Assembly: GCF_022539665.2 (NCBI RefSeq)
Contig: NC_081334.1
Coordinates: forward strand, 868,001 to 932,000
Origin: Daphnia carinata
Taxonomy: Eukaryota; Arthropoda; Branchiopoda; Diplostraca; Daphniidae
Length of the DNA: 64,000 nt
Direction: 5' to 3'
The position numbers were made by a program, and so were the translations under genes. This document shows, one piece after another, positions 47,020-62,240 of the stretch (the first letter of the stretch is position 1; each line of letters opens with the position of its first letter). The notes under the pieces were generated by a model, which worked only from the letters and a program-made list of their open reading frames with translations, did no database searches and was not told where the DNA came from.

Positions 47020-48430
47020 CTTGGAATTATTTCCTGGTACCACGGAGGTGAACTATTCGGTCTCGCTTATTATTTGTTTTCCCCTTTAAATGTCAGAAGT
47101 GGGCTAGTTAAATCTTCAGTTGCGTTCCTAGAACGTTGGAAAATTACGTTTGTTTCCAGAACTAAATACTCAGCTACTGCAACTTGTCAAACCAAGTCTG
47201 CTGAGTACCATTGCATTATGTATAGGTCACAGATTCTGAGCAGCCTGTACCTGGTAAAAATTCGCATCAAAAAGCTAATCTCACATCCCTACCACATAGT
47301 TTACATCTGGCCAATATAAATGTATACATTGAATTATGTTTGTGATCTGATTTTCAGTTGTTGTATTCGTTGTGTGCAATTATTAAATCCAGTTAATTAC
47401 AGTTTACAACGTAACAGTTATATTAATTTATTCATGGAAAGACTCACCAAGTAATTCCCAAACCTGATTAAAAAATGCCATTAAGCGTAGGGTTGGGGAC
47501 TAAGTGGCAGAGGACTCTTGGCGAAATGTTTTTGCTCAGTACGGTGTTTAAAATGCGATGTATATAGAGTGATAGATGAAGACATTTCGAAGAAAGAGTG
47601 GATAAGAAAGCCAACATGACACAAAGGATGCTGAAGGATTAAGGGGGAAATCCTGTCAAATAATGCAACAACGTGCGTAATGAGAGACCAACTAAAATCG
47701 TCGGCTAAGTATACTAAGCATGCAACATCTTTAGTAATTACGAATAGTTATCTAATAATGTTTTAGGCAGAATAGGGTTAGATATTTATGCGCGACCAAC
47801 GTCGGATAGGATAAAAGATTATCGAAGCAGTGTATTAATACGTTGAAGATATATAAATGACGGCGACATTTTAAACGAAGCGCTTTAAAAAATTTCTAGG
47901 AAAGTCCAGGATAGACAGTTCGCAAGATTGTTGTGGAACTTTTCATTGCAACGGACATATACTAAATTTTCGAACCAAACTCGATGTTCTTAAAAGAGCT
48001 CTTTGTACACTGGGAGATCGTAGAAAGCTGCTTTACACTTCACGCTTTACATTTTTTTTTCAGGAGAAAAAAAAATTTAACAAAAAAAAAAAATGTATAA
48101 GACGGTAATTAATGATGTTGTAAGAAAATAGTAAAGTAAAGCGATAGAGACGATGCAGCAATGAAGCCCCAGCGATAAATGAATGCACTGGTCCCTTCAC
48201 CATGTACGAGTATACTACATCAAGTGTTGCTGAGAAAGAAGTAAACTCTACAAAGAAGTTTAACGAATATGTACAACAAATACGACCATTAGCATCAGCG
48301 ACGATGAGGAAGAGCGAACGTCGAAACAGATTTTTTCATTTTCCTAAAACAAAAGGTTCAAATAAATTTCGCGCTCGATGCAAACTGCAGTTATTTCTAC
48401 GTCCGCACACCATACCGTGTTCTTAATTTC
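47020..48430. other. 3' region between NEIL1 and the kinesin gene
   Basis: The 3' UTRs of two convergent genes (NEIL1 plus, kinesin minus). ATTAAA near 47385 could end NEIL1 transcripts. A poly(T)/poly(A) stretch lies at 48050-48095. I see no gene. Confidence 0.5.
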
Positions 48431-51400
48431 TTACTTGAAAGGATTGCTGCTGACAAAGCGACTCGACGATCCAGACGGAACGGCCGCGACAGGCGCAGGC
48501 TCGACAAAGACGGCATCCGTTCCGGTTCGAAATTTTGAAGCTGTTGTGTGTTGCATGTAACCGGGCTTACTAACTAGTTGGGTTCTCTGCGATGCTGTTG
48601 GGAGGTCTGACGAACTCTTGCTGAATAGGTGACCCCTTCGGAGTTTCGGAGTAAGCGAAATCCCATTTTTAGGATCCTTGGATGGTGTCCTAACTGGGAT
48701 ACTACTAATCCCCGTTCTGGGAATGGCAAAATTTTCTTTGTTGTTTGGGCTAGAAAAATTTGCATTCGGGATCGCGGCTGGCTGAAATGGGACATTCGTA
48801 GGCAGGTCTATCAATGGCATGGGCAAGCTCAGCTCGTCCGTTGTACAAACGGATGACTAAAACAAAAGCAGGAAGCATCAAGTCCGGCATCCGAAAAGGA
48901 GAGAATTTCATCTACTTACCTTTGCGTTCACGGGCACAGGTTCAGTCGCAGGTAAGTTCATATCGAAGGTCACATCAAGACCGTTCGACTGTAGAACAAC
49001 GGTTTCGTCCAAATTGGCCGGCACTGTAACTGCTGCTGGTACAAAAATGGGCGGAATGCTTTGCACATGGCGAAGTACTGAGCTGGGAGGGACATCTAAA
49101 TGAAGGTTCGCTTCTGTCAGCGGTGACAAAGTTACCCCCTCGTTGAAAGTTGGATTGGTTTCATCTCTCAGTGTTTCTTCTCTCTGGTCCGCCCAGCATA
49201 CTCCACGCCCTCCTTCCACCATTGCGATCAAGCTCTAAAATATGTAAAAATGTATCGATAAAACAACGCTAGTTGCGAATATAAAATTAATTATCCGGAA
49301 CAGCGCAAACACGCAAGAGTTCTACACAAGGCTGTCAGTTTTCATGTTGCTTAGTGAGTGTAAAATCTAGTCACAGGAAGGTTTTTAACTGTGATCCAGA
49401 CCAACGCTCACTGAGCACTATGGAAATATTCAAACTGTGCACATGATAGATAAATAATGATACTGATATTAATAAGGTAAAATTACGTTGAAATCCGCCT
49501 CCATATAAGTCGGTACGGCATCGTTCACACGAAGTGTCAGATAAAGTGATTTCGCAGTTTTCATGAGTTGTAAAAGTAAAGTTTCGGATTTAGCATTTTC
49601 TTCAGACTGAACTTGCAAGGTTTTCGTTAAGTACTGGTTCTGGTCTTTGGTTTCTTGGAGGGCAACCTAGAACATTTGAAAAAGGACTTAGCTGTAATAG
49701 AATTATCATTTGCTGATGAAAGGAGGTAGTACCTCTAATTGCTTCATGCGCATTGCATCATAGATGATTTGTTTTAATTCGTCATTGCCAAGATCGCGCA
49801 TCGCAATTTCGAATTCATTGCTCAGTGCGTTTTCCTTGCTGGAGCTCAACGCCAAGCGCTTGGAAAGCTCATTTTTCTTTTGACTAATGATTTCAAGTTT
49901 CGGTTTTTGCGAATTGATCTCCCGTTCAAGTTTTGTGCGCAGTTTTTCTAATCTAAATATTTTATAGAAGGATAGTGGTTAGGCATGATCTCACGAGAGT
50001 AACACAAGCAAACCTTACCTCAAGGTAGACAAGCTGATACATTCAACTCGATCATTCTTCTGATTTTTCAACATGATTTTGTGCTGAAAATCCTTTTCAA
50101 GTTGATCTAGGTTTGCAAGCTTATGCTGGACTTCCCGCCTGTCATGAAAAAGGGTACCCCAGGCTTCTCTCGCTTGGCGCAATGCCATAGTAGGAAAGGT
50201 CGCGAGCGGATCAACGACCGGGGCGACGACCTCATCTGGCTCTTTCGGTATTTCTTTGTCTAAGCACTTGGGGCACGGAGTACTTTCGACAGTAGGAAGG
50301 ACAATGTGGGGTTCCTGCGGTGCTTTTGAATCTTCAAATGTTCGAATTTTGTCATTTGCGGATGCTAAGGCAGACCTTAGTTCAGAAATCATTTTTTCGT
50401 ATTGCGTCACATGAAGCTGAACCGATCTCTCGTTTTTCTTCACCTAAGATATGCATATAATATGTTAGGCTAGCAAACTTTAATTTTTCAATAAAATTTC
50501 TTACATTGGATTTGATGTTTTTGGCTCTATCAGCGTATTTCAGAGTGTTGTATGTATCTTCTAGAGTGACACTTGACGGTGACACTGCCGCTATCATGAC
50601 AGTTTTGCAATTACCGCCGAGCGAGTCTTGCAAAAGTCGCGTTAGCTTCGAATCGCGATATGGAACATGCCTACGACCCTCGGCCAACGCATTAATACAA
50701 TTCCCTGTTCAGAAAATATAAACATATAAAAATGTATCGGTTTTCAGATTAAATAAAATGATTGCTTTTAGATTACCTAGCGCTAGGAGCGATCGGTTAA
50801 TATTGTTACCCTCTCGGAATCGTTCTCCAGTATGTCCCGTAGCACAGCCCCTTTCTGAACCCGCTAAGTCGATGAGTGACATTTTAGCCACTTTGAAATT
50901 GTTACTTAGTCCAGAGGCACGGTCACTTTGTTTGATCCATACCTGACATGATTAATTAGTTACGCTTAGAAATGTGTCATCAATGCATAATTACTTGAAA
51001 AACAGCATGAGATCGCGAAGACTCCGCGTTGTGGTCTGTGGGATGCTGAGTCCGGTTACTATTGCCGTATTTTAGGAGGGATAGTAAGTCTTCGGCACCA
51101 TTTGGTTTTACCAAAGACAGGCCTGTCACAGTGATGCCATCATTACCGTTGTCTCTGATAGTCAAAAAATTTGACTGAGCCAATAAATCTCTCACGTTTT
51201 CATTATAAACCTAAATGCAAAAAAAAAAATATATTTAGATATTAGTTTTAGATACAGGCGGTTGTTCAGAAAAGTTTTACTTCAAGATAAGACACAGAAA
51301 TTTCAAATTTTTTGGTTCCGCGAAGCTCTTCCATTCGGCGGTAAAGATCCATAACAGTTAAAAAAATTATGCCAGGATTTTGTTGTGTTCCTAGCATGGT

Positions 51401-52001
51401 GTGAGTCTTTCCGGCCCCAGTGGCACCATACGCAAACACTGAAACAGTTTTATTTCCGTTAATATAAGTTCTTCAATATGAGTTTGCCTGACGGGCAGGC
51501 AGTGATCGTGATTTACCTGAACAGTTAAATCCTTCTAAAACAGCATCAACAACAGCTTTCGTTGTCCCTTCAAAAACTTCTTGGTTTGTTGATTCAGGTG
51601 CAAAAACAGCATCAAAGGCAAAATGAGCATCTTTATGTGCCTTCTTTGTAAAATCTCGATTGTTTTGTTTTACTCCATGATAAAAAAAATTATCATCTTC
51701 TTCTTTGGGATCAAACACCAATAATTTGTCATTTGCCACTTTAACACAATTCCTGAAGGGAGATAAAATTCATATAAAGGATCAATCAAATTTAAGACTG
51801 GACACACCTTGAATTGGTTGAATTTTCTCGATCATTAAATGGTCTTACTCTGACAGCCACTCTAATATTTGAACTTTGAATTTCAGCAGAACCACCAATT
51901 CCCTCTCCAAGTGTACTTCGAAGAACGACATTATTGCTGTTTTGCCGTCTCACCAGTCCTGTACGGGGGGAATTCCTCACCTGGCGAAGTGGTGGTTTCA
52001 T
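48431..52001 (-). CDS. KIF18A: Kinesin-8 motor, KIF18A/Klp67A type
   Basis: Starts [15 protein letters not shown], then enters the motor at [17 protein letters not shown]. Minus-strand exons encode [36 protein letters not shown] (P-loop, near 51399-51450), [13 protein letters not shown] (switch I), [20 protein letters not shown] (switch II), [20 protein letters not shown] and [39 protein letters not shown] is the neck. The [12 protein letters not shown] form and the early AFDAVF-like insert favour kinesin-8. A coiled-coil region ([20 protein letters not shown] and on) and a Ser/Pro-rich tail follow to the stop at 48431. Kinesin-8 motors walk to microtubule plus ends and dampen their growth, which controls chromosome alignment and spindle length. 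I chose KIF18A as the nearest name; KIF18B or an arthropod-only paralogue is possible. Confidence 0.93.
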
Positions 52002-54394
52002 CGTGTGTGCTGTTTAAGAAAAAGATCTTGTGATACCTATAGATGAAGATAAATTTAAATAATAAATTAGAGCAAGCTGTAGGCAATATTATTTTGTAAA
52101 TTTTTCAAAAGACACATGGTGTTTAAGTATTACAAAACTTTAACATGCTAACGTTAATCGGGGGGAAACTAACTGTACAAGAGCGATTCCTTTTGGTTTC
52201 GCTAATGAGTCTAGTTGAGTATGATACACATTAATTTGAATCTCACCAGCTTTCGATTATTGAAGGGCTTCGCAGATGCCAACCACCAATCTATATGGCA
52301 GTGGATTATTGTTATTTCAAATTGGGGGAACTTTCAAAACAAGTCTGGAAGCCAACGACACAAAAAACATAAAAGGAATTTGGAGGGAACACAAACTGAC
52401 CGTTGAAGAACGCTCGCTGTTTTCAAATACCAAGCTATCGATATAGTATCCAGCGGTGTACCCGATAACCATACACTGTTGCCAGATGTCGAAAAAACCT
52501 GCGTTGGATTTTTAATCTTTGTCGTCTGTTCTGTTTGTTTAAGAAAATTTTGAAATGTCACTTCGCCCGTTATCTGATTCTGTACAGTACCACTCCGTTG
52601 CATTTAGTTTTCTTTTCTTTTCTTTTTTTACTAATGGACAGAGAATGAATACTCTCTTCCTCTATGTAACTATTTACCATGAAACATGACATTGTCCGGC
52701 GGCGATAGATGGATAGAACTAATATCCCCGCAACCTAGCTCGATTTGAATACGATTCTGGATCGAGAAACGAATTAAACAATTTCCATTTTTTTTTTTTT
52801 ATTATTTACTAAACAGAACGTCCAAATGTCAGTGATGGGGTCAGTTTTCCCCTGAACTTAGAATGAAAGGCTGAATCTTCCTTGAATTTGCTGGAGGTGA
52901 TTCGAGATTGATGTTTTGGCGCCATTAGTTACTAACAGAAATAATTACTTTTGTACCGAAAATACTGAAAAGGTTTACAGAAGGAAGAAAAACAGAACAC
53001 ACATTAGCTGTGTTATAAACATCAAGGCATTTTTATTTGTTTCTTTCTTTCTTTTGTGGCCAACTAAATATTGAACTTTAGAATGTTGTCACATTTTATT
53101 GTAAGTTTTTTTTAACGAAAGTGCAGCAAAATTTGATGTCTTCGAAAATTAAACATTGATTTTACACATAAAAGAAATGTCATTATCTTTGAATAAGAAA
53201 ACAGGTGGAAGAGTATTTCGCTTTTTGATTCTACTGAGGATGAGAACGATGAAATCAAACAAACCTAGCTATTTACCTTTTTTATGATCCTATTTGTCAC
53301 TTCGTCTGTTTAAAAGGAATGAACCCCCATGTACATTAACAAAAATGGCAAAGGCAAAAACAAGCTAGTATTTTGATCTATAGAACTAGTACGATGAATA
53401 AATGTGCATCACTTACGTAATCTACATTTTAAGATTCCTTTTACAGTTGATTTTAACAGGATTTCCCTACAGAAACCAAAAACCTTAATCGATCTTATAC
53501 AATTCTTATGTTGACAGTTCCAGTAGTTACGCTCTTCCAAGTGTACATCTTCAATGTGAATGAAAAACCATAACTAAAATTTAAATAAATCCTCACCTTA
53601 GGCATTTCAGCTTGAAGTCATTGGTAGATATCCATTATTTTCATTAAATTGTCACACAATTGAAATGCATATGATTAAGGATTGATGAAATTTATTGATG
53701 ATGAAGTCAAAAAAAAAAAAAATAATGATTTGGATTTTAAAATTATCGCAATTCGGCGCACACCTACACGTAGTATTTGACATGTGTCCAAGGATTGGGA
53801 GAAAAAAAATCAATGGTCGGAGAGCTAATCGCCAATAATTAAGCCAACGAGACGATAAGCTAAGCAACTACACATCCATTTAGTTGAAAAAAAAATAAGG
53901 ATAACACGTTGGTCTAAAAAAACTGAGAAAAAATCAAGTTCACATGTAGAAAAAGGGAGAAATCGACGGTAAGATCCAATTACGAGAAGGGAAGGGGACA
54001 AGGTGGCAGTTGTCGACGAAATCTATATCACTGCCTGAATCTTGCAATCTCTAAGTGTCGAGCGAAGCTGCTATCCTGTCCGATGCTTTGGATGGATCGC
54101 TAAAGCGATAGCGGCCTTGTTCGGTACTGCTGGTTGCTGGCTGGCTGAATAGATGTAACTGCCTTCACTTAATAGATGATTCTCGGACCTGGCTCACACT
54201 GCTCCTGTTCTGGTGTGGCTACAGAACATGACGACACCTAAGAGATGAAACGCACATCTTATCCTAACCTGCCTCCTTCCAACAATCTTTGTCTCTGCAG
54301 GTTGTGGCTCAACATGTCCCTATGAAGCGGGCTGGAAGGCCTGATTGTAATCAACCTCAACTTACCTAGAGGGGAAGATGGGACTTGTCTACTT
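52002..54394. other. Region between kinesin and hnRNP genes; long hnRNP 3' UTR
   Basis: It includes the kinesin promoter on the left and the 3' UTR of the minus-strand hnRNP gene on the right. A strong donor (CTAG/GTAAGT) at 54366-54367, 28 bases after the hnRNP stop, indicates at least one 3' UTR intron. Minus-strand AATAAA-like hexamers near 53030 could mark the transcript end. An 89-codon minus frame at 52334-52603 has no recognised family. Confidence 0.5.
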
Positions 54395-58005
<3,611 letters not shown>

Positions 58006-58689
58006 ATCATCGAAGCATCATTTGGACTAGAACTGAGAAAGCCGTTGTTTTATCTGCTGAAACACGCAATGCTTGTCCTATTTCGGATCCCCACGTCCTT
58101 TCCCCCCGTTTTTCATCATTTACTCATTGATTTGCATATGGTCTTCGGGTTCCCTACGCGCTCGAATATGTTTTTAAGTTTCCATAAACACACCGAGTTA
58201 TATTCCCATCTTCAATTTTCTTTCCACATGTAAACTCGGAGTTACCAGAAATACAACACGTCAAGTTTTTCATACGTCACCAAAGTCGTTATTTTGCTCG
58301 GTTATCTATCCAACATTAGCAGCAGGATCTAATCTTTGTTGCTTGATAAAGATATCCTCTGTTGAGTTATAAATTTCAGATTGGGGGTAGAAAAGGAAAA
58401 ACTAGTGCCTTGCAGATTTCATGGTGTTTGTACCTCAATAGCTTTTACAGAGGTACGCTTACGTTTGTCGTCCTTTGTGATGTTCTGCGGTACTGTTGCT
58501 TAAGCGTGGAAACACCACTGGAACGCTCCATAAGAAAGACTTACAGTTTGGTAGTGGTGATAGAATTCTTTGTCAATGCGAAAGATCTGGATGCCCCAAC
58601 ATCTCATTGAACTATATTATTAGTTGCAAGATCGTCAATTTATAACGTGTTATATCATCAGTGAAAACATTAAAGTTTCACACCTAACA
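58006..58689. other. HP1 3' UTR and short intergenic gap
   Basis: Untranslated end of HP1 and 5' region of the next plus-strand gene. Short frames at 58045-58233 and 58362-58610 look fortuitous. No canonical AATAAA was found near the stop. Confidence 0.5.
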
Positions 58690-60572
58690 ATGGATTTCGA
58701 GAAAATTATGTACGCGCCTTATTTGGCGCTGGGCAACCACTCCGTGGACTCAAAATTCGATCACTGGCTGGATCGTATTAGCACAAATGGAACTAATGAA
58801 CAACCGACGACCAAAAGGTGAATTTCTATTGTTGCTTTATTGCAACTTTTTTCCCCTTCATTGCTTTGTGCGACACACTTACTTCAACTTTGATAGCGCA
58901 TTTATATAATCCAACAAGGTATGGCGATATTTTTTTTATCAACATTTTTTTATTACCATGCAGCCCTTCTGATAATGGAGGAAATACGAACTTCAACGAT
59001 AGCTACAAACTGGCTGCACAAGTGGCCGTTGGGGCTGCTATTATCGTAGCTTTAGCCATTCTTCTGGGGCTTATCTGGAACTCGTAAGTGAATTATGATA
59101 TGCATTGCTAATGCACGTATTATTCAGAATAACTAAGGCTGTTGAAAATTTTGAAGTCTTACATTAGGATTAAATTCAAAACTAAATGCATATGGAGACC
59201 TAAACAGAAAATTGTAGAAAACTGCAAACGGCGTTCTTTACAAAGCTTTTATCAATATGGAGAGCGCTTTCTAAATGCAATATTTGATGTAGGGAGGATC
59301 ACGTGTAAACAAGTGAATCAGCACTAAGTCATTTCCTTATATGCCGGGGGTGAAAAAGAGAAGTCGAGTTTGGTTACCATGGTCCTTATATCTGTTTTGG
59401 ATATCCCGTACAACTCCACGTAACAAACTTTAAACATTTAACACGAGGCTTCATACTGAAAAATAAATTAGGGGATTCCGCTAGAAATCGAAAGGCCACG
59501 TGGATTTGTTGGATAAAGTGCACTTACCCTGCCAAAATATTTACGTAACTCTACAACATCCACCCTCAGAATTGGCATTACCATTCATATAACATTACAG
59601 AGCTGAAATCCATTGTAACTAACGTTAATGCGGTGCAACAAATCAAAAGAATTAGGACTAGAGGCTATAAGTACAATGGAGATTATCTTTGCCGTGGCAA
59701 CTATAAAAAGCAAACGTAAATGAATTGTGGGCGTAATTACTAAATGAAAATAGTACGTTATTGCAACCTCCGCGTATAATTCCCGCCCTTTAATGAAAAA
59801 AATTGCATTGTCATTTAATCGGCAGACTAAAAAGACGCTTACCTGACAACAATAATTCTGGAACATCCCCAACTTCGAGGCGCTATAGTTCGGATAGCTT
59901 CGATAGATTGGTGGAAGATCGATTGCGCAATCGTCCGCCACCTTACAGCCAAGATCACGATAAGCCTCCGTCATATGAGGAATCCTTTCAAGATTCATCT
60001 AGTCGTCCTCGTTTGGCTGCTGTAAGCTTCTTCTTTTTTTTTGTATGTTAAATAAGCTTTCGACGGGTCACGCTGTCTACATTAATTTAATACCGCACAA
60101 GTCTATAATTTGCCCATCAATCAGTACATGGCTAGACAGTGGATTTGCAACGCAATTTGTCAGATCGTTGTAGCCACTGGTTGAAATAATATTTCATCGG
60201 ATTGGGTGGATAGAAACGACAGCCAATAAATTCTGATTTTATTGCATTCAGTCGAGAGGAAGGGAAAGAAGGCGCATGCAACGGGAAATGCATCGTGAAC
60301 AGACGGCAACTGTGCACGAAACCAACAGGTACCCAACACAACCAGTCAGCCAAGAATCACCTGTATCGCTTCCGCAGCCCATGCCAGAGCCTTTAGTCAG
60401 CCCTGGTGTCGTAGTTCGTACGGTTAGCTACGATAATCGAGCATTCTCCGTTGACGATGATCAGCCAACATTCGATATCCCAAGTATTTCCATGGTCGTG
60501 TATGAAAACGAAGTATCGCAGGCTTGCCAAAACGCTGACACGGAGGAAGCTGTCGTCATGTTTCATCTATAA
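58690..60572 (+). CDS. Small single-pass membrane protein with PPxY motifs
   Basis: Exons 58690-58817, 58964-59083, 59826-60021 and 60252-60572 join in phase to 254 residues. A short N-terminal part with N-glycosylation-like sites (GNHS, TNGT) is followed by a hydrophobic helix, AAQVAVGAAIIVALAILLG, at about residues 60-80, then SLKRRLPD. The tail has two close PPxY motifs, RPPPYSQ and KPPSYEES, which typically bind WW domains of NEDD4-family ubiquitin ligases. Pro-rich stretches and tyrosine sites (SYDNRAF, VYENEVS) follow. There is no cleavable signal peptide, so the orientation is inferred from the basic residues after the helix. Overall design resembles NEDD4 adaptors (Commissureless-like or Ndfip-like), but I see no homology beyond motifs and do not assign a name. 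Confidence 0.8.
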
Positions 60573-61500
60573 ATGGCTATATAAATAATAGGTTTTTTCT
60601 TTTCATATGATTCTGTTTGAATTTGAACTGTTGTTTCAAAATCGTGTTTAAACTATGTCGAAATGATATATTCCACGGCAATCAAAGTTAATCGACAGAG
60701 GGATAGTTGCACCTCCTAGTGTATTGTACATGTATCCTTGTTTCACTGCTGTATAAAAGCGTATGTTTCATGTGTCTAAACGCATATCTAGAAAAAAGAT
60801 TTTGTTGCTTGTTTAGTTACGTAAAAAAGAAATACATATCTAAGCAATCTCTGAGTTGACCTGAACTTGGCGAATGTATTTATAGAAAGGAGAAATTGGC
60901 ATGGAAGCGAGAAGTTGCTTGCTTAATTTTTAAAAAGTACTAATGTATTAGCTAAATTATTTAAAACGCGTGACTGACTGCATTTTACCTAATTACCAGC
61001 CAAGTCAAAAGTAAAAGAGATTTGATATAAGCTCAGATAAGCCCTAACAGAATATCTTATTTATATTAACTGCGATAGGATCGTGACGCAAAACATTTTC
61101 ACGACAAACGCTCTAAAGTAAAACTGACGCAATGACGTTGACGCAATTTCACATCTTCGTTCGCTACAACCACTCTGCTGTCGGCATGATTTTGCAGCGA
61201 TGCATTTACACAAATTCATATTCAATGATTCGTTCAACTTCGTGTTTTGCATATACCGGAAATCGCTAATTCATCTGATTTTAGAGGCCTTTCCAAATGG
61301 CATCAAATATGACATTTAGTTCGCAAGGTTCGCTGCAATCGTAATGTCACTTTGCATGCAGAGAATCATGGGGAGGGTAGATAAAAAAAATAGAGTTGGT
61401 TTCGGAAATGGGCACAGTATCCCGTCCGATGAACGCTATACACACATTTGATATTGAAGCACTAGACTGTGTCCGTGCGCCTGGGCAAACTCCCATCGAC

Positions 61501-61508
61501 TGACGTCA
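61501..61508. promoter_or_regulatory. CRE-like palindrome
   Basis: TGACGTCA, the full CREB/ATF consensus, lies about 20 bases from GTGGGCGG. This could mark a promoter for an unseen gene. A single 8-base match is weak evidence. Confidence 0.3.
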
Positions 61509-61906
61509 TGAGATGAGTGGGCGGTAGGAAAAGCGTGGGCTGAAGACCCGCTCGCGTTGGCTTCCTTATTTCACTATACGGGAATATCGAGGAGAGATGC
61601 GGACACACAGAAAGGCATCCATGTGTGTAACGGGCCCCCCAAAAACGAAAGTAAACTTTGTTGCAGAGATCGTAAAAATTGTATTGGCAATATCAGTCAG
61701 CAAAATGTGTACAGCTTTGAAATGGAACGTGATCTAATGAATCTAGTTAGGATAGCTCTAAAAGAAAATGTGCCATGTCTAATGTAAAAGTGTCTGAAAG
61801 ATTTAAAATATCAAGATGGATGCGTCTGGTAAAGTTACATACGAACAAAGTTTGAAAATGCATCAGAGAGCGATGACGTACAACTAAAATCATTGAATTT
61901 CGATGC

Positions 61907-62240
61907 CTACGGAATAGCAGCGCATAGGCCCGGAAACAGATATAGGCAATTTAAAAGCTTCTCGTAAGCCTCTTCTTCATCCCCTATTGTTTTTAGGAAG
62001 TCGCTATTGGTGCGACGCTTTCCCGTTGACTGAAAATTGTTTTCTTTAGGAAGCGGCAATGTTTTCCTATTTTCACCTCTCGCGTGTTTATTTGTTTTCG
62101 AATCCGCCCTTTGCATAAGCGCTGAAGGCTGAAACGCTGCTTTACGTTTAGATCCTATGATGGTTGACATTCGTTCGACGGAGACGAACGCTCCTCTGAT
62201 TGAGCGGACATTGACATCCGGTGGAGAGCGATGGATATGG
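61907..62240 (-). CDS. Possible terminal exon of an unknown gene
   Basis: An open minus-strand segment of about 110 codons has no ATG at its beginning but is preceded by an acceptor-like TTTGCAACAG. It reads SPPDVNVRSIRGAFVSVERM, then KRKAAFQPSAL and GKRRTNSDFLKTIGDEEEAY, a basic Ser-rich protein, and stops at 61907. I recognise no family. It would be the last exon of a gene whose start lies to the right, possibly outside the window. It could equally be fortuitous. Confidence 0.25.

Noticed and set aside
52334-52603. 89-codon minus-strand frame upstream of the kinesin
   Set aside because: Mixed hydrophobic end, no domain and no supporting splice or poly(A) signals.
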